Below, one piece after another: positions 32,969 to 41,915 of a stretch of DNA of 64,000 nt (position 1 is its first letter; each line of letters starts with the position of its first letter). The DNA is taken from contig NZ_JH594606.1 of NCBI RefSeq assembly GCF_000243235.1, forward strand, positions 3,248,459 to 3,312,458. Reading direction: 5' to 3'. Source of the DNA: Gillisia limnaea DSM 15749 (lineage in GTDB: Bacteria > Bacteroidota > Bacteroidia > Flavobacteriales > Flavobacteriaceae). The translations under genes were made by a program, and so were the position numbers. The notes beneath the pieces were generated by a model, which was not told the DNA's origin, searched no databases, and worked only from the letters and a program-made list of their open reading frames with translations.

Positions 32969-34720
32969 TTAATTTTTTTGAATTTCTATCCCGTCCCTAT
33001 TAATCCGTATTTTCTCTGTTCCATCCTTATTTATGTTTATTCCCTTCCCATTGATTCGTATTTTCACATTATCTGTTGAATCTCCTCCTTCAAAATCGAT
33101 AGTTCCATCAAACTCATCTTCATTATCCCAGGAATCCTCATCCCAGTTGTCATTTTCAGTTTGCGGACAGCTTTCACAGAGGGTAGAATTTTCAGCGATC
33201 TTTAAATAATTCCCTTCCTGGTCATAATTTAAAATGTTGCCATAATAATCAGAAGAGCGGTGAAAGGAAGCTATATTTTCATCGGCATAGAGTGTGGATC
33301 CTTCCGGCAGATATACTACGATCCTTACTTCCTGGTCTCTGTGATAATCATTGGTATTAGCGGTTAAATAAGAATCGAGGAATAACTCATTTCCTAAAAA
33401 ACTGGTATTGTACCTAATGTTCTCCGCACGTTGTTTTGCATCTTTATAATCACTTCCATCTGCGGTTTTTATGATCTCAATTCTTCCTGTAGAATCTTTG
33501 GTAGATTTAACAACCAGCCGAACATCGGTTGAATACATTATCTTGTTATCTTCCTCATCAAATTTCAGCTTCAAATCTGTTTTATAGGCTCCGGAAGAAT
33601 AATCGGGATTATATTTCATCGCCAGATAAAGCGTATCCTGTGGGGTAATAGGCAAGACTTCTGTAATTACTACTTCCCCCTCAAAAGCCCGCTGCGTTGC
33701 TTGTTTGATTCCCAGAACAGCAAGGCCTATTATTGAAAGTAACCAAAGTCCTAACAATACTAGTTTTGCAGGAGTTCCAATTGATTTTAATTTTCTCACC
33801 AGAATTTTCAATCCCAGGATGAACAGGAAGAAAAATGGTATCCCAACAGCAAAGAATGTTAGTAAGGAGATTGCCCATAGTGGGGCACCTATTCCTGCCA
33901 TTTCAATATAGTCTGTCCAGGGCGCATCAATTATGCCGAAGGTTCCCACGGTGAAAAGAGCAATAAAGAGTCCAATTAAGGTAGTACCTGCTATTAGGAG
34001 AATAAGGATTCCTATTAATTTTACAAAGATATTAAGTAAAAACAGGATTCCGGATCCAACTCCCTTGGCTGCCGAAGAAGCTCCGGTCCTGGCCTGATTT
34101 CCGTATTTTTCATAATCTACACTACGAACTCTTCCGCTAACATCATCAAAACCCTCTCTTATTTTTCTTTCAATATTGGTGATGTTAACCTCTTCGCCGC
34201 GCATAGAAAGTTTGTCGGCAGTGGTTTTAGCTTCGGGAACAAAGATCCAGAGTGCGATATAGATAAGGATAAAGGCCCCACTTGAAGCAAGGGTAAGTAT
34301 GATCCAAAGCAATCGCACCCAGATGGACTGGATACCAAGATAGTGACCTAATCCTGAAGAAACCCCGCCCACGTAGGAATGATCGGTATCCCGAAACAGT
34401 TGTTTTCCTGATATTTTAGAGCGTGTATAGGATGGTTCATCCTCAAAGATTTCCTCATCCAGCATATAGTCTTCCGGCTGACCCATAATGGCTATCACTT
34501 CTTCTACTTCCCGGATGCTTATTACCTGGCGATCGGTTTTTGTTTTTTCACTGAATAATTCAGCGATTCGGGCTTCTATATCTGCTAAAATTTCCTCCCG
34601 GCCCTGAGCATTGGTTAATGAGCGTTTAATCGCTTCCAGATAATGTTGCAATTTGGTAAAAGCATCTTCATCAATATGAAAGAAAATGCCTGCAAGATTT
34701 ATATTGACTGTCTTATTCAT
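32969..34720 (-). CDS. PspC domain membrane protein
   Basis: A 583-residue membrane protein. The N-terminal 95 residues form a soluble helical region (LAGIFFHIDEDAFTKLQHYL start, with an EVEEVIAIMGQPEDY motif) seen in Bacteroidota PspC proteins. The PspC domain follows (about 110-175; YVGGVSSGLGHYLGIQSIWVRL then a glycine-containing TM). Further TM helices lie at about 235-355. A long C-terminal extracytoplasmic beta-rich domain (about 380-583) ends in repeats of IRINxDG type (KIRINGKGININKDG). PspC proteins sense envelope stress in other bacteria. Here it overlaps the PadR regulator gene by 8 bases, and both probably respond to membrane state. Confidence 0.85.
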   Translation of the reverse strand: MNKTVNINLAGIFFHIDEDAFTKLQHYLEAIKRSLTNAQGREEILADIEARIAELFSEKTKTDRQVISIREVEEVIAIMGQPEDYMLDEEIFEDEPSYTRSKISGKQLFRDTDHSYVGGVSSGLGHYLGIQSIWVRLLWIILTLASSGAFILIYIALWIFVPEAKTTADKLSMRGEEVNITNIERKIREGFDDVSGRVRSVDYEKYGNQARTGASSAAKGVGSGILFLLNIFVKLIGILILLIAGTTLIGLFIALFTVGTFGIIDAPWTDYIEMAGIGAPLWAISLLTFFAVGIPFFFLFILGLKILVRKLKSIGTPAKLVLLGLWLLSIIGLAVLGIKQATQRAFEGEVVITEVLPITPQDTLYLAMKYNPDYSSGAYKTDLKLKFDEEDNKIMYSTDVRLVVKSTKDSTGRIEIIKTADGSDYKDAKQRAENIRYNTSFLGNELFLDSYLTANTNDYHRDQEVRIVVYLPEGSTLYADENIASFHRSSDYYGNILNYDQEGNYLKIAENSTLCESCPQTENDNWDEDSWDNEDEFDGTIDFEGGDSTDNVKIRINGKGININKDGTEKIRINRDGIEIQKN

Positions 34721-35057
34721 GATTCTTATTTTTTTGTGTGGTTACTATAGCTACTGCGGTTTGTAACTCATCCCAGGTATGAGTAAGTTCTTTTAGAAAA
34801 TCCTTTCCGGTATCTGTTAATCCGTAATATTTTCTTGGTGGCCCTCCGGTGGATTCTTCCCAGCGATAGTTGAGCAAACCTGCATTTTTTAATCGGGTGA
34901 GCAGGGGATAAATAGTGCCTTCTACTACCAGTAATTTTGCGTCTTTAAGCGTATCGAGGATTTCTGCTACATAGGCATCATTATCTCTTAGGACAGAGAG
35001 GATGCAGTATTCCAGCACGCCCTTTCGCATTTGCGCCTTGGTGTTTTCAATGTTCAT
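34713..35057 (-). CDS. PadR family transcriptional regulator
   Basis: A 114-residue winged-helix regulator. KGVLEYCILSVL starts helix 1, GTIYPLLTRLKNAGLL (split) is the recognition region, and GGPPRKYYGLTDTGKDFL the beta-wing, all PadR hallmarks. It overlaps both neighbours (4 bases with the DUF4870 gene, 8 with PspC), so the three genes are one transcription unit. It probably represses its own operon in response to an envelope or ligand signal. PadR-PspC pairing is recurrent in Flavobacteriia. Confidence 0.9.
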   Translation of the reverse strand: MNIENTKAQMRKGVLEYCILSVLRDNDAYVAEILDTLKDAKLLVVEGTIYPLLTRLKNAGLLNYRWEESTGGPPRKYYGLTDTGKDFLKELTHTWDELQTAVAIVTTQKNKNHE

Positions 35058-35578
35058 AGCGTTTGGTTTTGAGTGTTGTTAAACTGTTCATTTTTTGATT
35101 GATGATCCCCAAGCGGAATTGGAGTGATGAAATTAATGGTTAAAGGATATTTGTATGACTGTCCTTCACTGGCTTTAACAGTTGCGGTGATGACGCAAAC
35201 AATTTCCAGAATGAACAATGCCAGTAAAAGGATTCCTATAAAGCCTATAAAAAATAAAAGAGGCAGGGCTTTTCCCAGATCTCCAATCCGAATGAAATCT
35301 GGTGAAAAGATAAAAGGTTCCTGAAAAGTGAAATTTACTCCCAGAAAAACGATTCCTGATATTCCAAGACAAACCAGTAAAATGAAATATAGAAAAATAC
35401 TGATCTGAAAATTTAGCGCCTGTTTTCCATGTTCGTCTACAAATGGATCATTCTTCTTTGCAGTCCATAAAATTAGTGGAAGTATAAAATTCCCAAGGGG
35501 AATAATATATTTTGAAAACGCAGCGACATGGATGAGTGCTGCTATAGTTTTATCTGGATTTGTAGATTGTGAGTTCAT
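35054..35578 (-). CDS. DUF4870 domain membrane protein
   Basis: A 174-residue protein with four hydrophobic helices. AALIHVAAFSKYIIPLGNFILPLILW and DEHGKQALNFQISI (both abbreviated) match the DUF4870/Tic20-like family; the DExGKxALNFQ motif is diagnostic. Function is unknown. It is the first gene of the operon with PadR and PspC on the minus strand, with start overlap of 4 bases to padR. Its association suggests a role in envelope homeostasis. The upstream gap to the divergent DUF4442 gene (about 147 bases) should hold both promoters. Confidence 0.85.
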   Translation of the reverse strand: MNSQSTNPDKTIAALIHVAAFSKYIIPLGNFILPLILWTAKKNDPFVDEHGKQALNFQISIFLYFILLVCLGISGIVFLGVNFTFQEPFIFSPDFIRIGDLGKALPLLFFIGFIGILLLALFILEIVCVITATVKASEGQSYKYPLTINFITPIPLGDHQSKNEQFNNTQNQTL

Positions 35579-35725
35579 CTTTTTTTGTTTTTATTATACA
35601 AATATATATCTTTAAGAAGGTATTATGCAAAGCAAAGTACTGTATATATTTAAATTTTATGAAAAGTTTAACATTTCGGTATGTTCTAAAATTTGAATAC
35701 TTTTAGAAAAAATACGATCATACTT

Positions 35726-36178
35726 ATGGATTTAACTCCGGGAAAACTCAATAAATTTTTAATATTTAAACTTCCAAGTGCCTGGATTAGCGGGGTGCGT
35801 GTAAAAAAAATTAGTGGGACGAGCTGTGAGGTTGGGGTAAAACACAAATGGATCAATCAAAATCCCTTCAACTCCCTTTATTTTGCAGTCCAGGCCATGG
35901 CAGCCGAATTAAGTACTGGTGCTTTGGTAATGGGACATATTCGGGAAAGCGGGGAGAAGATTTCCATGTTGGTAGCCCAAAATAAGGCTGTTTTTACCAA
36001 AAAAGCAACCGGGAAGATCCGTTTCGTGTGCGGTGATGGTAATTTGATTAAAGATGCTATTGCCAAAACAATCTCAACGGGAGAAGGACAAACCTTCTGG
36101 ATGAAGTCTATAGGAACTAATGAAGAAGGAATTGAAGTATCCACTTTTGAATTTGAATGGACGATCAGGAAAAAATAA
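35726..36178 (+). CDS. DUF4442 hotdog protein (putative thioesterase)
   Basis: A 150-residue hotdog-fold protein. TPGKLNKFLIFKLPSAWISG opens the typical DUF4442 N-terminus, and KWINQNPFNSLYFAVQAMAAE is the central helix with the conserved Asn-Pro-Phe. DUF4442 proteins are related to PaaI/YiiD thioesterases, but few are characterised. I start it at ATG 35726; an in-frame TTG at 35693 would add eleven residues without family support. It is divergent from the PspC operon and has no obvious partner. Confidence 0.8.
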   Translation: MDLTPGKLNKFLIFKLPSAWISGVRVKKISGTSCEVGVKHKWINQNPFNSLYFAVQAMAAELSTGALVMGHIRESGEKISMLVAQNKAVFTKKATGKIRFVCGDGNLIKDAIAKTISTGEGQTFWMKSIGTNEEGIEVSTFEFEWTIRKK

Positions 36179-36519
36179 TCACGAAATGGCATCATTAAGG
36201 TTTTTCAAAAAATAAAAATCAAAAAATGTAAATGAAATAGATTATCAAATTCAGGGTGAAGAAATGCGATATCTAGTGCTCGAAATGGGTCCAATGGAAG
36301 CTATTATTACTGAAGCTGTTAATTTTAGGATGGCGGATAGATTAGATTTTGAACTTCCTTTATCGATATAAATGATAAAGGGTAAACCGTAATAGTTGAT
36401 TAAATAGGTCAGGAATATGAATTTTTTTACTATATTTAAACAGTTCTTAAAATAAAGCCTATTGATTTATTTCTACTCTTATAAACTAATCATTCAATAA
36501 CCTAAAAAAATTTCAAATT
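36179..36519. other. Intergenic gap containing AIM24 remnant
   Basis: This 341-base gap holds the 46-codon AIM24-like relic at 36231-36371. The remainder is AT-rich and should carry the promoter of the small gene at 36520. Nothing else seen. Confidence 0.5.
36231..36371 (+). pseudogene. N-terminal remnant of AIM24/TIGR00266 family protein
   Basis: A frame without a proper start reads NEIDYQIQGEEMRYLVLEMG then PMEAIITEAVNFRMADRLDFE and ends at TAA 36369-36371. It matches the first part of AIM24/TIGR00266 proteins (MNEIDYKI start, then pxExvixExGam). Intact members have about 220-260 residues, so over 75% of the gene is gone. The expected ATG is spoiled (ATG TAA one frame away at 36226). This is a decayed fragment; the full-length gene may be elsewhere in the genome. 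Confidence 0.6.
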
Positions 36520-36714
36520 ATGGCGAGAGCGATGTTTGAATACACCAAAACTATCTTGCATAAGGTTAGTTTTGATGCGGTTCTTTTCTGTAAAGAAGTA
36601 AAAAAAGCAATTCAACGTTTGCTTCCTCATGAAATTGAGGAATTAAAGATCTGGATTGTTTCATTAACCAGACAGAACCCAGAATTAAATCAATGTCTAA
36701 TATATTTAAACTAA
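36520..36714 (+). CDS. Small conserved flavobacterial protein
   Basis: A 64-residue, helix-rich soluble protein (MARAMFEYTKTIL, then FCKEVKKAIQRLLPHEIEEL). I recall near-identical small uncharacterised proteins in many Flavobacteriaceae, with the LLPHEIEELxxW core. No domain of known function is visible, and there is no signal peptide. It has its own terminator directly downstream, so it forms a monocistronic unit. A small regulatory or adaptor protein is conceivable, but no function can be assigned. Confidence 0.75.
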   Translation: MARAMFEYTKTILHKVSFDAVLFCKEVKKAIQRLLPHEIEELKIWIVSLTRQNPELNQCLIYLN

Positions 36715-36716
36715 AA

Positions 36717-36749
36717 AATAAGCGGCTCAAAAGCCGCTTATTTTTTTTT
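36717..36749. terminator. Strong terminator, usable from both sides
   Basis: AATAAGCGGCT (36717-36727) and AGCCGCTTATT (36732-36742) form a GC-rich 11-bp stem with a 4-base loop, followed by a long T-run on the plus strand. It overlaps the 3' end of the convergent oxyR coding sequence. Confidence 0.9.
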
Positions 36750-37694
36750 AGATTTATTTTGACTTAAGGGACTTATAATTTTCACATTTTGAAAAGCAAT
36801 TGCGCCCTTTACCACTCCGGAGATTGTGTTTTTAAGAGCCTCTATGATGTGAATTTTAAGTTCGCTCTTATTGTAGATAAGGCTTACCTCCCTTGCAGGT
36901 ACAGGTTCCTGAAACATTTTTAAATTTTTCTTTTCATTTTCATTCAAATCCAGGGTATGTAAATAAGGAAGCAATGTCATTCCTAATCCTTCATTGGCAA
37001 GTTTAACAAGGGTTTCAAAACTTCCGCTCTCCAGTTGAAAATGGTCGTCATTTGATTTTTTGGACGTTTTACATAAATTTAGAATTCCATCCTTGAAACA
37101 ATGACCATCCTCAAGCAATAAAATATCATCGATATCAAGATCTTCTATTTTTAACTTCTCAAGTTTTGAAAGTCGGTGGCTTTGTGGAATATAGGCCACA
37201 AAAGGTTCATAATATAAAACCTGTTCCTTGATGTTTTCCATTTCTAATGGGGTAGCCGCAATTGCGGCATCCAGATGTCCTTCCTTAAGTCGCTCAATAA
37301 TAGTATCTGTATTAAGTTCTTCGATGTTAAGTTTGACTTTTGGATATTTTTTGATAAAGTTATTCAGGAACATAGGTAATAGCGTTGGCATTACCGTAGG
37401 AATTATCCCAATCCTGAATGTGCCGCCTATGAAACCTTTTTGCTGATCTACAATATCCTGAATTCTATCGCTTTCATTTACAATATTTCGAGCCTGATTA
37501 ACAATTTTCCGTCCGGTTTCGGTAAGCTGAATAGGCTTTTTACTCCGGTCAAAAATACGAACGCCCAATTCGTCCTCAAGCTTTTGAATTTGCATACTCA
37601 AGGTAGGCTGGGTTACAAAAACTTTTAGAGCTGCTTTTGTGAAATTTTGATGTTCAGCAACTGCTAATACATACTGTAATTGGGTAATTGTCAT
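36738..37694 (-). CDS. oxyR: OxyR-type LysR peroxide regulator
   Basis: A 318-residue LysR-type regulator. The N-terminal winged helix (TITQLQYVLAVAEHQNFTKAA, VTQPTLSMQIQKLE) is typical. The effector domain contains EDGHCFKDGILNLC, in which Cys199 and Cys208 occupy exactly the positions and numbering of the peroxide-sensing disulfide of E. coli OxyR. It therefore should sense hydrogen peroxide by disulfide formation and activate oxidative-stress genes. It has a C-terminal basic tail (NKSKKK) whose codons overlap the convergent terminator. Catalase or dps targets are not in this window. Confidence 0.93.
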   Translation of the reverse strand: MTITQLQYVLAVAEHQNFTKAALKVFVTQPTLSMQIQKLEDELGVRIFDRSKKPIQLTETGRKIVNQARNIVNESDRIQDIVDQQKGFIGGTFRIGIIPTVMPTLLPMFLNNFIKKYPKVKLNIEELNTDTIIERLKEGHLDAAIAATPLEMENIKEQVLYYEPFVAYIPQSHRLSKLEKLKIEDLDIDDILLLEDGHCFKDGILNLCKTSKKSNDDHFQLESGSFETLVKLANEGLGMTLLPYLHTLDLNENEKKNLKMFQEPVPAREVSLIYNKSELKIHIIEALKNTISGVVKGAIAFQNVKIISPLSQNKSKKK

Positions 37695-37777
37695 AAATCA
37701 GATTTAATTTGCAATTTACAAATGTATTGATTTTTTCTATTTGAATGTCAAAAAATAAATAATTCATCTATAGCTTA

Positions 37778-38200
37778 TTACAGAAACTTTATTTCCATCT
37801 CTACCGGTACTCCGGACACTTCAAATTTTGAATCTTCCCAAATAGGCGGGCCATTTGGATTTATGTTATTTTTGGATATTCCATAAGGTTCACCTGGTTT
37901 TCCCGTAGGTTGAAAATCCATTTTATTATTTCCATTTAGATCATGAAAACCTGATATTGCATAGCTTCCTGGAGGAATTCCCTCAAAGGTTATAGTGGAG
38001 CTTCCATTTTTAATCTCCCCTTTAGCAGTATATTTGGGGGTAGATTTCATAAAGATCTTTTCGGTATAAATTCCTATTAGCAAAAATCCTTCATCGGTGG
38101 ATAGATTATTTACATTCACGGTAACTGTGGAGGTGTTTTCGGTTTGAGAATAGGCAAATACACAAACAAACAAGGTCATAATAAGAATCCATTTTTTCAT
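37778..38200 (-). CDS. Secreted DUF2141 protein
   Basis: A 140-residue exported protein. It has a signal peptide (WILIMTLFVCVFAYSQ, cleavage near residue 19). The mature part matches DUF2141: TVNVNNLSTDEGFLLIGIY, TFEGIPPGSYAISGFHDLNGNNKMD and GEPYGISKN. This fold is a beta sandwich found mainly in Bacteroidota and Proteobacteria; function unknown. Interestingly, DNGNxxMD is a calcium-binding-like loop. Single gene with about 190 bases to the DUF58 operon. Confidence 0.87.
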   Translation of the reverse strand: MKKWILIMTLFVCVFAYSQTENTSTVTVNVNNLSTDEGFLLIGIYTEKIFMKSTPKYTAKGEIKNGSSTITFEGIPPGSYAISGFHDLNGNNKMDFQPTGKPGEPYGISKNNINPNGPPIWEDSKFEVSGVPVEMEIKFL

Positions 38201-38392
38201 CTTTAGCTATTTTTTGTTAAAGAGGTCTACGCAATTCGCATATCTCCATGGGTGTTTGAACCGTGCTCCCGTTATGCTCCTTTCATAAGAATCACATTTT
38301 CAGGAAATCAAATCTAACACAGTGAAAATAGATTTTATGCAAAATATTCTTAATTGTGACTTATTTGAAGGTTAAGCTACTGGTCATTCTAC

Positions 38393-39721
38393 CTACAAGA
38401 TCCCCCGGGCTTTTATTTCGAGATATTTATTAATGGTGTTTACGGTGAGTTCTTCCGGACGGGTTAAAACGGCTTGAATCCCGTGTTGTTGAAGTGTTTT
38501 AGACATCAATCTTTTTTCGTAGTTAAAATCTTCTGCAATAATTTGATGGGCCAGTTCCGGTAAATTATCGGTTTTGCGATGAATCGCTTTTTCCAGCTCG
38601 GTATTTTCAAAGAAAATCACCACTACGATATGCTTTTTAGAAAGTGCTTTCAAATAGGGAAGTTGCCTGTTTAAGGCATTCATATGTTCAAAATTGGTAT
38701 AAACCATTAGCAAACTGCGATGGGTAAGCTGTCTTTTAACGACGGTATACAGCAAACCAAAATCTGAATCGCGAAATTTGGTTTTAATATTATAAAGATT
38801 ATTCAGGATAAGGTTGAGTTGGGTTTTTTTAGCGCTGGCGGGAATAAGGCTTCCTATCTTGTTTGAAAAAGAAAGCAGTCCTACTTTATCCTTTTTCTGC
38901 AAAGCGACATTGGAAAAAGCAAGGCTGCTGTTAATAGAATAATCAAGTAAACTAAGGCTGTTAAAAGGCATTTTCATTAATCTTCCGGTATCTATGACGG
39001 AATAAACAGGTTGAGCTTTTTCATCCTGATATTGATTCACCATCAATCCGGCTTGTTTGGCTGTTGCCTTCCAGTTGATACTTCGTACATCATCTCCCAA
39101 CACATATTCCTTGATCTGTTCAAAATCCTGGGTATGTCCTATCCTCCTAATTTTTTTTACTCCCGGTTGCTTTAATCTTTTATCGATGGCCAGGAAATCA
39201 TATTTCCGCATCTGAATAATAGATGGATAGACTTTTACCATTTGGTCTTCATCAAAAATGAGTCGTTTCTTCACCAATTTCAATTTGTTGGAAACAAAAA
39301 GGTTCAGTTTTCCGAAGAAATATTCACCACGCTCCACCGGACGAACATAATACTGAAACTCGGTATTGGAATTCGAGCCAACTTCAGTTTTCTTGAGAAA
39401 ATCACGTTTTTGAAATTGAACAGGAAGTTCGTCTATTATTTCGAGGTAAACCTTAAACCTATATTTATTCTGAATTTGAATAGTTACCGGATTTTGATCT
39501 GAATTAGAGAATTTTTCAGAAAGTATACGTTGTGCGCTCAGGCCATTTTTAGAGAATAAAATCATGGTATCCAGAAGGATCGCAAAAAGCAATAAGATCA
39601 ATAATATCCAGGTGACGGCATACAACTGCGGGATCCAGAAGGAAAACAGGAACAATCCTGCAATTCCAAAAATGGCCCAAAATACCCGTTGCTGAAAATA
39701 GATCGATTTTATAAAATTCAC
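38393..39721 (-). CDS. DUF58 domain protein
   Basis: A 442-residue protein with two N-terminal TM helices (about 12-52) and a DUF58 region. RRIGHTQDFEQIKEYVLGDDVRSINWKATAK (abbreviated here) around residues 192-220 is the diagnostic DUF58 core, followed by a vWA-like domain with VYSVIDTGRLM. It overlaps no gene but begins 1 base after the MoxR stop. DUF58 and MoxR proteins are functional partners: the AAA+ ATPase is thought to remodel or insert a metal cofactor through the vWA protein. Last gene of a six-gene minus-strand operon. Confidence 0.9.
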   Translation of the reverse strand: MNFIKSIYFQQRVFWAIFGIAGLFLFSFWIPQLYAVTWILLILLLFAILLDTMILFSKNGLSAQRILSEKFSNSDQNPVTIQIQNKYRFKVYLEIIDELPVQFQKRDFLKKTEVGSNSNTEFQYYVRPVERGEYFFGKLNLFVSNKLKLVKKRLIFDEDQMVKVYPSIIQMRKYDFLAIDKRLKQPGVKKIRRIGHTQDFEQIKEYVLGDDVRSINWKATAKQAGLMVNQYQDEKAQPVYSVIDTGRLMKMPFNSLSLLDYSINSSLAFSNVALQKKDKVGLLSFSNKIGSLIPASAKKTQLNLILNNLYNIKTKFRDSDFGLLYTVVKRQLTHRSLLMVYTNFEHMNALNRQLPYLKALSKKHIVVVIFFENTELEKAIHRKTDNLPELAHQIIAEDFNYEKRLMSKTLQQHGIQAVLTRPEELTVNTINKYLEIKARGIL

Positions 39722-40720
39722 TTATCTGGGGATTTCTATGGTGTTGGCAATAAGATCGATCACATTTTCTGGTGTGATCCCTTCCATTTCTTTTTCAGGA
39801 GAAAGTATCACCCGGTGAGCAAGAACTGGAACCAGGACTTTCTTAATATCTTCAGGAATCAAAAAATCCCTTCCCTGGATTGCTGCCATTGCTTTGGAAG
39901 CATTCATCACGGCAATAGAAGCCCTTGGAGAAGCTCCCAGATATAAATGCGGGTGATTCCTTGTTTTAATTACCAGTTGCGCAATGTAATTAAGCAATTT
40001 TTCTTCTACCAAGACACCCTGGATTTGTTTTTGAAGTTCAAGTAGTTTTTCAGGAGTTAGTACCGCGATAATTCCTTCTTCGGGTGCAGCTCCTTTTCGT
40101 TCGTGATGAGATTGCAGGATTTGTACTTCTTCCAAAGGAGTAGGATAATTCACTTTTATTTTAAAAAGGAATCTATCCAGTTGTGCCTCTGGCAGGGCAT
40201 AGGTTCCTTCCTGTTCTATCGGGTTTTGAGTTGCCAGAACCATAAATGGTGGAGGCATCAGGTATTTCTTTCCATCTATGGTAATTTGGCGCTCTTCCAT
40301 GACTTCGAATAAGGCAGCCTGAGTTTTTGCGGGTGCGCGGTTTATCTCATCTATTAGCACGATATTGGAAAAAATTGGACCCGGTTTAAATTCAAAATCG
40401 GATGTTTTTGAACTCAGTACAGAAGTTCCCAAAACATCACTGGGCATTAGATCTGGTGTAAACTGGATTCTGCTAAAATCGGTTTTCAGGGTTTTGGCAA
40501 AAAGTTTTGCGGTAATAGTTTTTGCCACTCCGGGAACACCCTCGATCAATACATGTCCGTTTGCCAAAAGTGCGGCGATTAACAGTTCTATAAAATTTTC
40601 CTGTCCAATAATCACTTTTCCCAATTGAGACTTTAGATCTATTACTGCACTTTTAAGGTCTTCCAGTGGAATGCGGTTGTCAAAATTTATTTCAGGATTT
40701 TCAGAAGTTTCGTTATTCAT
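39722..40720 (-). CDS. MoxR family AAA+ ATPase
   Basis: A 332-residue AAA+ ATPase. Walker A is GVPGVAKT (61-68), Walker B VLIDEINR (121-128), and ATQNPIEQEGTYALPEAQLDRF is the sensor/MoxR signature (split here). It forms hexamers that act as chaperones with vWA-domain partners. It overlaps the DUF4350 gene by 8 bases and abuts the DUF58 gene, so it belongs to the six-gene operon. Substrate is unknown; position suggests a membrane-located client. Confidence 0.95.
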   Translation of the reverse strand: MNNETSENPEINFDNRIPLEDLKSAVIDLKSQLGKVIIGQENFIELLIAALLANGHVLIEGVPGVAKTITAKLFAKTLKTDFSRIQFTPDLMPSDVLGTSVLSSKTSDFEFKPGPIFSNIVLIDEINRAPAKTQAALFEVMEERQITIDGKKYLMPPPFMVLATQNPIEQEGTYALPEAQLDRFLFKIKVNYPTPLEEVQILQSHHERKGAAPEEGIIAVLTPEKLLELQKQIQGVLVEEKLLNYIAQLVIKTRNHPHLYLGASPRASIAVMNASKAMAAIQGRDFLIPEDIKKVLVPVLAHRVILSPEKEMEGITPENVIDLIANTIEIPR

Positions 40721-41915
40721 TTTTTGAGTTTTTATAGGATTGAATCATAGTATTAAGATCCTGTAATTCTTGTTTTGTTATTTGAGTTTTTTTGGATAGC
40801 TCCCTGAATTTTTGAAAAAGTGCCTCTGTTTTGGTTTGGGTATGTTCGCTTTTTAGGGCTAATTCCGAATAGAAATGTTCAGATTCCAGGGAAGTATCAA
40901 TTCTATACCTTGTTCGAATATAATCATAAAAATGTTTGATTTGTTTTTGGGCAAGTGCTTTAAATTCTTTTTGCTCCAGGTAAAGATCGGCTATGGTTTT
41001 GGAATATTCATAGGTTTGATTTTTTAAGGGATCTACCACCGGAATGGCACGTTGTTTTCTTTTGCCTTCAAAAATTATAAATAAGATACAGCCTGCAATT
41101 GCAATGTAATAAGCCCACTTTAAAGCCTTATTCCCAAGTAAAATATATAGCGGGGAAGTAGCGTAGGCTTTACCGGATTTGTAATACGAATCCCAGTAAA
41201 CTTTTTCATCCCGCTTTAGATAAGCTAAAACCCCTTCCGCATAATGATAGTTATCGTTGGTAAGTAAAAAGTAGTTTGCCAATGCCTGCGGATTGGAATG
41301 TAACAAGATTTCGCCATCCCCAAATTGGGACTTTACAAAGTTTATTTTCTGTTTTTCAGAATCATCACTGTTATACCGGGAGGTTCCTAAAACCAATTGA
41401 TTTAAAGTGTCTATTTTGCTGAAATAAAGTGATTCCAGATCATAACTGAATTTATAATCTTTATCGTTTTTTAATTTAGGATGAACAAAATTAAGCCCGG
41501 GTCTGGAAACGAAATTTTCCATCCCGCTGTAGGTAGTGGCTTTCATGTTGAGCGTATCCAGCAAATTCTTACCAAGATATCCCGCAGAAATGAAAACTGA
41601 GTTTCCTTGAGACACCCAGTTTAAGAGTTTTTTAAGTTCACTATCATCAAAAACCACTGTGTTATTCAGGAAGAAATAGGTTCCCTGAGGATCTTTGTCC
41701 AGAAATTCAAAGGGAGGAATTCTTACTTTTTCAATAGTTGTTTCCGTATTTTTCGTCCAGGAATCGAACAGAATAAAACTTCCCAGTGCAATTTTATCGG
41801 TTTCCAGGTAGCTTGGAGTCCAATTCACAGGTTCTGGTTGAGAAGCTTCCAGATAGGTTAAGAAAAGCACCAAAAGGAGGAAAGCTCCAAAAGCTAATTT
41901 CAAACTTCTACTCAT
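40713..41915 (-). CDS. DUF4350 domain membrane protein
   Basis: A 400-residue protein with an N-terminal membrane helix (about 7-23) and a second near 258-276. The extracytoplasmic part contains FFLNNTVVFDDSELKKLLNWVSQGNSVFISAGYLG (split), the ThuA/GATase-like DUF4350 segment. The cytoplasmic tail is helical and charged. DUF4350 proteins regularly sit between DUF4129 and MoxR genes in Bacteroidota and Actinobacteria. Function unknown; a sensor or scaffold at the membrane is inferred. It overlaps neighbours by 8 bases on each side. Confidence 0.85.
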   Translation of the reverse strand: MSRSLKLAFGAFLLLVLFLTYLEASQPEPVNWTPSYLETDKIALGSFILFDSWTKNTETTIEKVRIPPFEFLDKDPQGTYFFLNNTVVFDDSELKKLLNWVSQGNSVFISAGYLGKNLLDTLNMKATTYSGMENFVSRPGLNFVHPKLKNDKDYKFSYDLESLYFSKIDTLNQLVLGTSRYNSDDSEKQKINFVKSQFGDGEILLHSNPQALANYFLLTNDNYHYAEGVLAYLKRDEKVYWDSYYKSGKAYATSPLYILLGNKALKWAYYIAIAGCILFIIFEGKRKQRAIPVVDPLKNQTYEYSKTIADLYLEQKEFKALAQKQIKHFYDYIRTRYRIDTSLESEHFYSELALKSEHTQTKTEALFQKFRELSKKTQITKQELQDLNTMIQSYKNSKNE

